Shown here: piece after piece, positions 30,864 through 37,874 of the stretch | How positions within the stretch are numbered: the stretch's first letter is position 1 | Layout: every line of letters starts with the position of its first letter | From: Phycisphaerae bacterium | GTDB lineage: Bacteria > Planctomycetota > Phycisphaerae > Sedimentisphaerales > Anaerobacaceae | NCBI GenBank assembly: GCA_028714255.1 | Contig: JAQTMR010000020.1 | Location: 1 to 37,874, forward strand | DNA length: 37,874 nt | Direction of reading: 5' to 3' | Position numbers and translations under genes: made by a program | Notes under the pieces: generated by a model | Told to the model about the DNA's origin: nothing | Databases searched by the model: none | What the model saw: only the letters and a program-made list of their open reading frames with translations

Positions 30864-33800
30864 ATGCTGACTAAACTAAGTAAAATTCTTATAAAGATTT
30901 TCGGCTCCCGCAACGAGCGATTAGTAAAGGCGTATTATATCGTTGCCAAACAAGCGGGACAGTTCGAAGAGCAAATACAAAAGCTCAGCGATGAGGCATT
31001 GAAAGCAAAAACGGCGGAGTTCAAGGCCAAATTAGCAGCGGGCACTAAGCCTGCTGATATACTGCCTGAGGCTTTTGCGGTTGTCCGTGAGGCGTCAAGG
31101 CGAAATACCGGGATGCGGCATTTTGACGTGCAGCTTATAGGCGGCAATGTCCTCTATGAGGGCAGGATTGCGGAGATGGTGACGGGAGAGGGTAAAACGC
31201 TGGTGGCGACACTGGCGGCATACCTTGTTCATCTTACGGGCAGGCATGTTCATACGATTACGGTCAACGATTATTTGGCCAAGCGTGACTCGGAATGGAT
31301 GGGGCCGATTTATAACGCTCTCGGATTGACCGTAGGAGCGATTCAGGCGGATATGGATACGGCAGGTGGTGATAGAAAGGCCCAGTACGCCTGCGACATA
31401 ACATACGGGACGAACAACGAGTTCGGATTCGATTATCTCCGTGATAATATGAAACTGTCGCTCGAGCAAATGGTGCAGGGGTCGCTCGAATACGCAATAA
31501 TCGACGAGGTCGATTCGATTCTAATCGATGAGGCAAGGACGCCTTTGATTATATCGGGGCCTGCCTTCGATGATGTCACCAGATATGGAAAAGCAGACGA
31601 AGTGGCAAGGAAATTAATTTCCCTGCAAAGTAATTACGACCGTATAAAAAAACAAATCGATTCTTCCGAACGGACGCGGGCCAACGCTGAGGGCGAACTG
31701 GCTGACGCGAAAAAGGACAAAGACAGCAAGCGAATCGAGCAGGCCCATAAGGCGATTGATAAGGCTGAAGAAGAGTTTAATTCGGCACAGGATAAATTGG
31801 CCGGGGCCACGCAGTATTACGAGGTCGAATACGACAAAAAAGCGGTACATCTGACCCACGAAGGTGTGGGCTCGGCGCAGGAAATAGCGGGGGTAGGTTC
31901 GTTTTTCACCGGCTCAAATATGGATTGGCCCCATTTGTTGGAGCAGAGCCTGCGGGCACACGTGACATTCGAAAAGGAAAAAGATTACGTTGTCATGGAG
32001 GGCAAGGTAATTATCGTTGATGAGTTTACAGGCAGGCTGATGCACGGCAGGCAGTGGTCCGACGGGCTGCACCAGGCGGTAGAGGCAAAAGAAAATGTCT
32101 CTGTAAAAGAAGAATCCCAAACACTTGCTACTATCACGCTGCAGAATTTCTTCAAGTTGTACGAACAGATATCGGGGATGACCGGCACGGCTACCACCGA
32201 ATCCGAAGAGTTTATGAAGATATACGGACTCGAGGTCATTGTGATACCGACCAACGAACCCTGCATCAGGGATGACCAGGAAGATGTAATCTATAAATCA
32301 ATGCACGAGAAGTTTGGTGCGATAGTCGAAGAGATAAACAACGTTAGTACCGCTGGTCGGCCGGTGCTTGTGGGTACGGTAAGTATAGAAAAGAATGAGG
32401 CATTGTCCAATGCTCTTAAAGCGCGGTACGGCAAGGAATATGAACACGAAATTTTGAACGCCAAGCAGCACGAACGCGAGGCTTCTATTGTAGTCAAAGC
32501 CGGCCATCAGCACGCCAGCAGAGACGGTAAGATGCGGGGCAATATAACAATTGCGACAAACATGGCCGGACGCGGGACGGATATAAAACTCGGCCCCGGC
32601 GTTGCTGAAATTGGCGGCTTGCATGTCCTCGGTACAGAACGTCACGAGGCAAGACGTATTGATAACCAGCTTCGGGGACGATGCGGCAGGCAGGGGGACG
32701 CGGGTTCGAGCCAGTTTTTCCTTAGTTTCGATGATGAGCTGATGCGGACTTTTGCGCCGGAATGGACGGTCAAGGCGCTTTCATGGATTGGATGGGAAGA
32801 AGGTCAGCCGATTTATCACAGCCGAATAAGCAAGGGAATTGAAAAGGCGCAGAAAAGGGTCGAAGAGCGGAACTTCGAGACACGCAAGAGTCTGCTCGAA
32901 TACGACGAGGTGATGGACTACCAGAGAAAAATTTTCTATTCCCGCAGGCGCAAGATTTTAACGGGTAAAGGCCTTAAAAATATTATCGAAGAAATGATAG
33001 AACGCTCTATCGCGGATAATTGCAATAGCATTCTTGCCGGCGGTTATCCTCTGAAGTGCATCCTCGAATGGGCCAGGACGAACTTCGGCGTTGATTTGAA
33101 GCCCTCTGATGTTACCGGCGCCGAAGCGGAAGAGATTGAACAATTGATTAAAGAGCAGGCAAAGGGTACTACCGCCAACGAAATATCGCTTTCCATGGGG
33201 GAGTATCTCGAAGACTACGCTGACCAGAAAAGCTGGGACATAGCTGGTTTGTGCAAGTGGGCGATGAGCGCATTCAAAGTCAGTTTAAGCCCTGCCAAAG
33301 TCAAACAACAGGAGCCGGAAGAGATTGAAGAGCAGTTAATCAGTGCTGCCGCCGAGCAAATCGACAAGAAAGATTGTTCGCCGCTGGCTGAATTTTTGAA
33401 AGAAGATTTTGCCGTTCGCAGATTTGCCGAGTGGGCACAGAATAAATTCGATATGAAATTAAATGTCGAAGAGATAACGGACCTGAACGCATCTCAAATC
33501 CGAAAGCTCATCGGTGAAAAGGCCTCGGCCAAATACAGACAGCGGGAAATTGAATATCCTGTCGAATTTGCGATGAATATGGTTTACGGGCCGCAAGGGC
33601 CCAACGTCTATGCGTTCGAGTCATTGGCCAACTGGGTGAACAAAAAATATAATGCCGGTTTTTCAATTGAGCAGGTACAGAATACCAAACCCGGCGTTCT
33701 GCATAAGCAACTGCTCGAATTAAGCAAAAGCTTTAACGACGGCCAATTGGAGCAGGAGCTCGATGAAAAAATTGCCGGATTAAGCATTGCCGAATTGACG

Positions 33801-34355
33801 AACTGGGCCAACGAAAGATTCGAGGCCTCTTTGAGTGAGGACGACCTTGGCGATGAAACGCAGCGCAAAGAGAAGTTGTCGGAATCGGCCAGAGAATTTT
33901 TGCGTGCCGAGCTAAGTGACCTTGAAAAATACGTACTGCTTCAGATTTACGACAGCACATGGAAGGACCATCTTTATTCGATGGACCACTTAAAGAGCAG
34001 TGTGTGGATGCGCTCCTTTGCGGAAAAAGACCCGAAGATTGAATACAAACGCGAAGGCTTCCGGATGTTCAACGAAATGCTCGCAAGTATCGAGGACCGG
34101 GTTACGGATATTATCTTCAAGGTCCACTTAGAAGCCGGCGCCAGGGCCAAGAGTGTCTGGAAGGTAAGTCAAACGGTCCATGACGAGGTAGGGCAATTCG
34201 CGATGGCTGAACAGCAGCGTGCCGCGGCCCAGGCGCCGCAGGGCGAACAAAAAGTAAAACAAATCAAGCTCGAACAGCCCAAAGTTGGGCGAAACGACCT
34301 CTGTCCGTGTGGAAGCGGCAAAAAATATAAAAAATGCTGCGGTAAGAACGGATAA
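30864..34355 (+). CDS. secA: Preprotein translocase ATPase SecA, enlarged
   Basis: 1163 residues against about 900 in E. coli. SecA drives Sec-dependent export at SecYEG. The N-terminus ([12 protein letters not shown]), Walker A GEGKT (about 108-112), [32 protein letters not shown] and [16 protein letters not shown] are intact. Two enlargements are seen: a coiled-coil insert in the preprotein cross-linking domain (about 255-315, rich in Lys/Glu/Ala) and a region from about 720 to 1020 with five L..WA...F...L modules (Trp at 736, 799, 857, 924, 981) where other SecA proteins have one. The scaffold helix then resumes ([21 protein letters not shown]) and the C-terminus has a zinc-binding SEC-C motif ([13 protein letters not shown]). 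No ribosome binding site precedes the start. Confidence 0.97.
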   Translation: MLTKLSKILIKIFGSRNERLVKAYYIVAKQAGQFEEQIQKLSDEALKAKTAEFKAKLAAGTKPADILPEAFAVVREASRRNTGMRHFDVQLIGGNVLYEGRIAEMVTGEGKTLVATLAAYLVHLTGRHVHTITVNDYLAKRDSEWMGPIYNALGLTVGAIQADMDTAGGDRKAQYACDITYGTNNEFGFDYLRDNMKLSLEQMVQGSLEYAIIDEVDSILIDEARTPLIISGPAFDDVTRYGKADEVARKLISLQSNYDRIKKQIDSSERTRANAEGELADAKKDKDSKRIEQAHKAIDKAEEEFNSAQDKLAGATQYYEVEYDKKAVHLTHEGVGSAQEIAGVGSFFTGSNMDWPHLLEQSLRAHVTFEKEKDYVVMEGKVIIVDEFTGRLMHGRQWSDGLHQAVEAKENVSVKEESQTLATITLQNFFKLYEQISGMTGTATTESEEFMKIYGLEVIVIPTNEPCIRDDQEDVIYKSMHEKFGAIVEEINNVSTAGRPVLVGTVSIEKNEALSNALKARYGKEYEHEILNAKQHEREASIVVKAGHQHASRDGKMRGNITIATNMAGRGTDIKLGPGVAEIGGLHVLGTERHEARRIDNQLRGRCGRQGDAGSSQFFLSFDDELMRTFAPEWTVKALSWIGWEEGQPIYHSRISKGIEKAQKRVEERNFETRKSLLEYDEVMDYQRKIFYSRRRKILTGKGLKNIIEEMIERSIADNCNSILAGGYPLKCILEWARTNFGVDLKPSDVTGAEAEEIEQLIKEQAKGTTANEISLSMGEYLEDYADQKSWDIAGLCKWAMSAFKVSLSPAKVKQQEPEEIEEQLISAAAEQIDKKDCSPLAEFLKEDFAVRRFAEWAQNKFDMKLNVEEITDLNASQIRKLIGEKASAKYRQREIEYPVEFAMNMVYGPQGPNVYAFESLANWVNKKYNAGFSIEQVQNTKPGVLHKQLLELSKSFNDGQLEQELDEKIAGLSIAELTNWANERFEASLSEDDLGDETQRKEKLSESAREFLRAELSDLEKYVLLQIYDSTWKDHLYSMDHLKSSVWMRSFAEKDPKIEYKREGFRMFNEMLASIEDRVTDIIFKVHLEAGARAKSVWKVSQTVHDEVGQFAMAEQQRAAAQAPQGEQKVKQIKLEQPKVGRNDLCPCGSGKKYKKCCGKNG

Positions 34356-34380
34356 GCAGGGCCTCGGGATATAAAAAAAG

Positions 34381-34414
34381 AAAACATCGAGTAAATCCAA
34401 CTACTCGATGTTTT
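34381..34414 (+). terminator. Terminator after secA
   Basis: AAAACATCGAGTA (34381-34393) and TACTCGATGTTTT (34402-34414) form a perfect 13-bp stem with an 8-base loop. The symmetrical A and T ends would let it work on both strands. Confidence 0.7.
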
Positions 34415-34635
34415 CCGGAGGGGAGAAAAACTTTGTTCTGCTACTCTTCTATCGGCCAAAAACTTATCATCACTTTAGCACGGGTTGGTTCTTCTTGTTT
34501 GGTCTTATAATAATTACGCTACCGGTAGAATAAGGCTTTAAGTTTGTGGTTAGCCGTGAGTTTTGGGTGGGATAGGAGGCAAGAGTTTTGCTAATATAAT
34601 GCCATCAGGCATAAGCCCGACTTATAGCCGGGATG

Positions 34636-34836
34636 TTAGAGTTTTTTAATCCATCTGAATCTGAAGACCTGACGAATCTTTTCCGTAAATCGAGCTCCAA
34701 GATGCTGTGTGCTGGTTTCAAATTCCATTTGCTTCAAATCACGCGTAGTGGGTTTGGCCGGCGGCCTGCCGAATATCGATAGTAAACCGCCTGCGAGCAA
34801 GCCAAGAAACGAATTTAGTTTAGTGCGAATAGACAT
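34636..34836 (-). CDS. Small hypothetical protein
   Basis: 66 residues from the ATG at 34836; an upstream in-frame start at 34929 would run into the dtxR promoter and is less likely. The N-terminus has a short hydrophobic helix (LNSFLGLLAGGLLSIFG), followed by a basic, polar tail (RPPAKPTTRDLKQMEFE...RFRWIKKL). A plausible minus-strand promoter (TTGGCT, 18 bp, TACAAT) lies just upstream. No family recognised; could be a small membrane-associated protein or spurious. Confidence 0.4.
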   Translation of the reverse strand: MSIRTKLNSFLGLLAGGLLSIFGRPPAKPTTRDLKQMEFETSTQHLGARFTEKIRQVFRFRWIKKL

Positions 34837-34922
34837 TTTAAAATCATACCAAACGGTATTGTAATGCGTGGCAGCCGATAGAGCCAATATGTTTTTGAAC
34901 AGAAAAATTCCTGAAAAAACCC

Positions 34923-34970
34923 TTGACAAAGTTAGGCAAGACTAACTATATTAGCGTTAGCTTACTAATA
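34923..34970 (+). promoter_or_regulatory. dtxR-feoAB promoter with operator-like palindrome
   Basis: TTGACA (34923-34928), an 18-bp spacer and TATATT (34947-34952). The spacer contains the inverted repeat GTTAGGCAAGACTAAC (34931-34946), and TTAG/CTAA half sites continue to about 34968 (TTAGCGTTAGCTTACTAA). This resembles TTAGG-type operators of DtxR/IdeR/MntR regulators, so autoregulation by metal is likely. Confidence 0.65.
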
Positions 34971-34987
34971 ATACTAAAAGGGTTATT

Positions 34988-35464
34988 ATGGCAGCGAAAG
35001 GCAGTAAATTAAGCGCATCTCTTGAGGATTACCTCGAGGCGATTTTTAATGTGGCGGGCGAATCTAACGTGGCCCGCAGCAAGGACATAGCGGAATTGCT
35101 CGGCGTATCGCGGGCATCTGTTACCGGGGCGTTGCGGGTTTTGAAAACAAAGGGTCTGGCGAATTATAAGCCATACGATTTTGTTACGCTTACCGAGGCC
35201 GGCCGGGCGAGCGCGGCGGAAATCGTGCGAAAGCATAATATTCTTAAATCCTTTTTTATCAATCTGCTGGGCGTTGAAAAAGACATTGCTCAGCAGGCGG
35301 CGTGCAAGACTGAACACGCGCTCGGGCCGGAGGTCATAGCGAGGATGCTGTCGTTTATCGAGTTTGTTACCAAAAACAGCAAAAAGGGATACGACTTGGC
35401 GGATAAGTTCAAGAAGTTCTACAAAAACAACAAAGAAAGAAGCAAAAACAGAAATGACAAATGA
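34988..35464 (+). CDS. DtxR/MntR-family metal-dependent transcriptional regulator
   Basis: 158 residues. The winged helix-turn-helix domain is typical (LEDYLEAIFNVAGESNVARSKDIAELLGVSRASVTGALRVLKTKGLANYKPYDFVTLTEAGR), followed by the dimerisation and metal-binding domain (RKHNILKSFFINLLGVEKDIAQQAACKTEHAL). Bound to Fe2+ or Mn2+, such proteins repress uptake genes. feoA overlaps the 3' end by 11 bp and feoB follows, so iron is the probable signal. There is no C-terminal SH3-like domain; the role may be taken by the separate FeoA protein, which has that fold. Confidence 0.93.
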   Translation: MAAKGSKLSASLEDYLEAIFNVAGESNVARSKDIAELLGVSRASVTGALRVLKTKGLANYKPYDFVTLTEAGRASAAEIVRKHNILKSFFINLLGVEKDIAQQAACKTEHALGPEVIARMLSFIEFVTKNSKKGYDLADKFKKFYKNNKERSKNRNDK

Positions 35465-35687
35465 GCAGCTAAGGCCGTTGTCGAAGGTCAGGATAGGCGA
35501 GACAGTTAAGCTGGTCGGTGTAAACGCCGGGCAGGGCTTAAACTCCCGGCTGGCTTCGATGGGGCTTGTGCCGAATGTGGAAATAACCGTGGTAGGGGGC
35601 GGGCACCCGGGGCCTTTTGTGATAAGCGTTAAGAAGTCCAGGATGATGCTGGGCAGGGGTGTGGCGCGCAAGATTATGGTGTTGTAA
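35454..35687 (+). CDS. feoA: Ferrous iron transport protein FeoA
   Basis: 77 residues from the ATG at 35454, inside the 3' end of the regulator gene; a longer open frame to 35364 is only a shadow of that gene. The SH3-like fold signature is present: LRPLSKVRIGETVKLVGV, GLNSRLASMGLVPNVEITVV, PFVISVKKSRMMLGRGVARKIMV. FeoA is a small cytoplasmic partner of FeoB. Confidence 0.93.
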   Translation: MTNEQLRPLSKVRIGETVKLVGVNAGQGLNSRLASMGLVPNVEITVVGGGHPGPFVISVKKSRMMLGRGVARKIMVL

Positions 35688-35697
35688 AAATGCGATT

Positions 35698-37749
35698 ATG
35701 AAAAAAATCACCGCAGCAATAGCAGGTAATCCCAACAGCGGCAAAAGCAGCATATTCAATATGCTGACCGGTGCGCGTCAGCACGTAGGCAATTACCCCG
35801 GAGTGACGGTAGAAAAAAAAGAGGGGCTGTGCAGATATAAAGACTATGAGATAACGGTTGTGGATTTGCCGGGGACTTACAGTCTGTCGGCTTATTCGGT
35901 AGAAGAGCTTATCGCGCGTAATTTTATAATCGAACAACAGCCTGACGTTGTGATAGACGTTGTCGATTCTTCGGTCATCGAACGCAACTTATATCTGGCG
36001 ACACAACTGATGGAGATGAACGCTCCTTTAGTTCTGGCGTTCAATATGAGCGATATCGCTGCTCAAAAGGGTTTGCATTTCGATATCGAGTATTTGTCGC
36101 AGCTTCTGCAGACAAAAATAGCCCCGACCATCGGCAATAAACAAAAAGGCAAAGAGAAACTGCTGGACGCTATTATAGAGACGGCCCGGCAGGGCAGGGC
36201 AGAGAGGGTTCATAAAATAAATTACGGAGAGGAAATTGAAACCGAGCTGGAAAAACTTGAAGCCCTTATCGCCGAGAAAGAAGGACCTCTGTCGCAGAAG
36301 CTTGGGAGGCGATGGCTGGCGATAAAACTGCTCGAGCAGGATAGTGAGATAAGAGGCAAGATTGGCGATGAGAGTGTTCTTGGGGCCGCGGCGGGCAGTG
36401 TCGAGCATCTTAGAAGTATTTTCGGCGACGAGCCGGAGATAGTTATCGCCGACAGGAGATACGGATTTATATCGGGGGCGTGTCAGGAGACTATCAAAAG
36501 CACGGTTGAATTGCGTCACGACAGGAGCGATATGGCGGACGGTGTTTTGATACATCGGGTTTTGGGTCTACCGATATTTTTGTTTTTGATGTACCTGGTG
36601 TTTGTGCTGACGTTCAGGATAGGTGAATACCCGATGGGCTGGCTGGAACAATTTTTCGGCTGGCTGGCAGGGACGATAACTAACTTCTGGCCGGCGGGGA
36701 CTGAAAGCTGGTTGAAATCGCTTTTGGTCGATGGCGTTATAGGCGGAGTCGGGGGCGTGATTGTGTTTTTGCCGAATATACTGCTGCTGTTTATGGCGAT
36801 TTCGTTACTCGAAGATTCCGGCTATATGGCGCGGGCGGCGTTTATTATGGACCGCGTAATGCACAAGCTCGGCCTGCACGGAAAAAGCTTCATACCGATG
36901 CTCATAGGGTTCGGCTGTTCGGTTCCTGCGATTATGGCGACACGAATACTCGAAAACAGGCGCAACCGTCTGACGACGATAATGGTAATACCCTTGATGA
37001 GCTGCGGGGCAAGGCTGACGATTTACGCGCTCTTGATACCTGCTTTTTTCGCCGAAGGGTGGCGTGGGCCGATGCTCTGGGTTATTTATCTTATAGGGAT
37101 TCTTCTGGCCGTTATATGTGCGAAGGTTCTGCGTCTGACAGTCTTTCGAGGCGAGACCGTTCCGTTTGTTATGGAGCTTCCGCCTTACCGGATGCCGAAA
37201 TTGAAATCGATTTGTATTCATACCTGGCACCGAGGTTGGATGTACCTGAAAAAGGCAGGCACAATAATTCTCGCCATATCGATTCTCCTCTGGACAATGG
37301 GCAGTTTCCCGAAGCCGAAGCCGGATTCACTCACCGGTCTGAATGCCGGCGAGATTCAGCAGAAAAAACTGGAGTATTCCGTGATGGGCAGAGTCGGCAG
37401 GGCGATAGAGCCTGTGATTAGGCCATTGGGGTTCGACTGGAAAATCGGAACGGCCTTGATTGGTGCGGCCGCAGCGAAAGAAGTATTTGTCTCGCAGCTG
37501 GGGATAGTTTACGCTGAGGACCAAGGCCAAACGCTTCGGCAGAAATTGCAGGCCAGCTATACGCCTTTGGTTGGCTTTTGCATTATGCTGTTTTGCCTGA
37601 TTAGCGCGCCTTGCGTTGCGACGGTGGCGATGACAAGGCAGGAAACAAACTCGTGGGGATGGGCGCTGTTTCAATTCTTCGGCCTGACCGGTTTGGCCTA
37701 TGCCGTGACTTTTATTGTCTATCAAATCGGCTCTCTTTTCGCAGGATAA
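35698..37749 (+). CDS. feoB: Ferrous iron transporter FeoB
   Basis: 683 residues from the ATG at 35698, 10 bp after feoA; an in-frame ATG at 35659 would overlap feoA and adds non-family residues. The N-terminal G domain shows GNPNSGKS (G1), DLPGTYSLS (G3) and NMSD (G4, in place of the usual NxxD), followed by a helical guanine-dissociation-inhibitor region. The membrane part has the two Gate motifs (GFGCSVPAIMATR and a later ISAPCVATVAMTRQE) and conserved membrane helices. It imports Fe2+ across the inner membrane. Length is normal for the short form without a FeoC-like fusion. Confidence 0.96.
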   Translation: MKKITAAIAGNPNSGKSSIFNMLTGARQHVGNYPGVTVEKKEGLCRYKDYEITVVDLPGTYSLSAYSVEELIARNFIIEQQPDVVIDVVDSSVIERNLYLATQLMEMNAPLVLAFNMSDIAAQKGLHFDIEYLSQLLQTKIAPTIGNKQKGKEKLLDAIIETARQGRAERVHKINYGEEIETELEKLEALIAEKEGPLSQKLGRRWLAIKLLEQDSEIRGKIGDESVLGAAAGSVEHLRSIFGDEPEIVIADRRYGFISGACQETIKSTVELRHDRSDMADGVLIHRVLGLPIFLFLMYLVFVLTFRIGEYPMGWLEQFFGWLAGTITNFWPAGTESWLKSLLVDGVIGGVGGVIVFLPNILLLFMAISLLEDSGYMARAAFIMDRVMHKLGLHGKSFIPMLIGFGCSVPAIMATRILENRRNRLTTIMVIPLMSCGARLTIYALLIPAFFAEGWRGPMLWVIYLIGILLAVICAKVLRLTVFRGETVPFVMELPPYRMPKLKSICIHTWHRGWMYLKKAGTIILAISILLWTMGSFPKPKPDSLTGLNAGEIQQKKLEYSVMGRVGRAIEPVIRPLGFDWKIGTALIGAAAAKEVFVSQLGIVYAEDQGQTLRQKLQASYTPLVGFCIMLFCLISAPCVATVAMTRQETNSWGWALFQFFGLTGLAYAVTFIVYQIGSLFAG

Positions 37750-37874
37750 TTGGGTTCGTTTGGGTTCGTTTTGACCAAGTGTCCATTGTTGATTTTTCGC
37801 TGCAATTCATTGTTACTGCTAATGTTGCAAGCATTTGACTTTTTGAAAAATTGGGTTCGTTTTGCATAATTAAG
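37750..37874 (+). repeat. TTGGGTTCGTTTT repeat cluster after feoB
   Basis: Three copies: 37750-37760 (shortened), 37760-37773 and 37851-37864. The last two are TTGGGTTCGTTTTG. A copy on the other strand lies at 23127-23139. The window ends here, so the cluster may continue. Confidence 0.75.

Larger units (their letters stand above)
34356..34987. other. Intergenic region between secA and the dtxR-like gene
   Basis: 632 bp. It holds the secA terminator (34381-34414), a stretch of about 200 bp in which nothing is recognised, a small minus-strand gene (34636-34836) and, at the right end, the dtxR promoter and operator. A hairpin CCCGAC/GCCGGG-like (about 34615-34632) lies just beyond the small gene's stop. 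Confidence 0.6.

Noticed and set aside
34415-34635. Possible tRNA or small RNA gene after secA
   Set aside because: No cloverleaf or T-loop signature (GGTTCRANNCC) could be found on either strand.
35009-35671. 220-residue open frame on the minus strand
   Set aside because: Antisense to the dtxR-like and feoA genes; no motif or ribosome binding site.

Overview
This window looks like chromosomal DNA from an uncultured, probably anaerobic Planctomycetota bacterium (Phycisphaerae/Sedimentisphaerales-like). That placement is an inference. It rests on the gene mix (complete Rnf complex, LarE, FeoAB under a DtxR regulator), a very long SecA with a coiled-coil insertion, TPR-rich proteins, and intergenic DNA crowded with small degenerate repeats. 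There is no rRNA or other marker to prove it. Base composition is balanced and similar across the core genes.

Layout. 1-822: 3' part of larE. 823-2549: accessory island with an HNH-like protein and a double zinc ribbon, flanked by repeats. 2550-3065 (-): DUF456 membrane protein. 3267-6836 (+): envelope and protein-quality genes (BamD-like TPR protein, LptE-like lipoprotein, FtsH). 6896-10786 (+): DsbD-type thiol reductase, a lipoprotein, endonuclease III and a LOG-family nucleotide hydrolase. 10783-12531 (-): TIGR03960-type radical SAM protein. 12619-13671 (+): ApbE flavin transferase, meeting tail to tail an Rnf operon on the minus strand (19108 to 13673; order rseC-like, rnfC, D, G, E, A, B). 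ApbE should flavinylate RnfG and RnfD, so the two blocks work together in ferredoxin:NAD+ oxidoreduction coupled to ion pumping. 19433-20845 (-): membrane zinc ribbon and a Gfo/Idh/MocA oxidoreductase. 20846-23227: second accessory island (two unknown membrane proteins and a four-helix-bundle protein), again full of repeats. 23339-23542 (+): cold-shock protein with a strongly structured leader. 25593-23658 (-): glyA and a Nudix-like gene. 25787-34355 (+): duplicated TPR protein, rpsT, rnr, small membrane protein, secA. 34636-34836 (-): small hypothetical. 34988-37749 (+): dtxR-feoA-feoB iron uptake operon with an operator-like palindrome in its promoter.

The most unusual signals are: (1) a MITE-like element with perfect 12-bp terminal inverted repeats at 20941-21076 and a second, interrupted copy at 901-1078, each upstream of an accessory gene cluster; (2) a SecA whose helical-wing region appears to be expanded into five modules of about 60 residues; (3) a four-helix-bundle gene enclosed by a long inverted repeat, recalling intervening sequences of 23S rRNA; (4) a pseudoknot-capable leader in front of the cold-shock gene; (5) intergenic-type repeats inserted in frame into rnr and the radical SAM gene; (6) two tandem hairpins with compensatory base changes at 2183-2290. 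All calls were made by reading the sequence; no database search or folding program was run.
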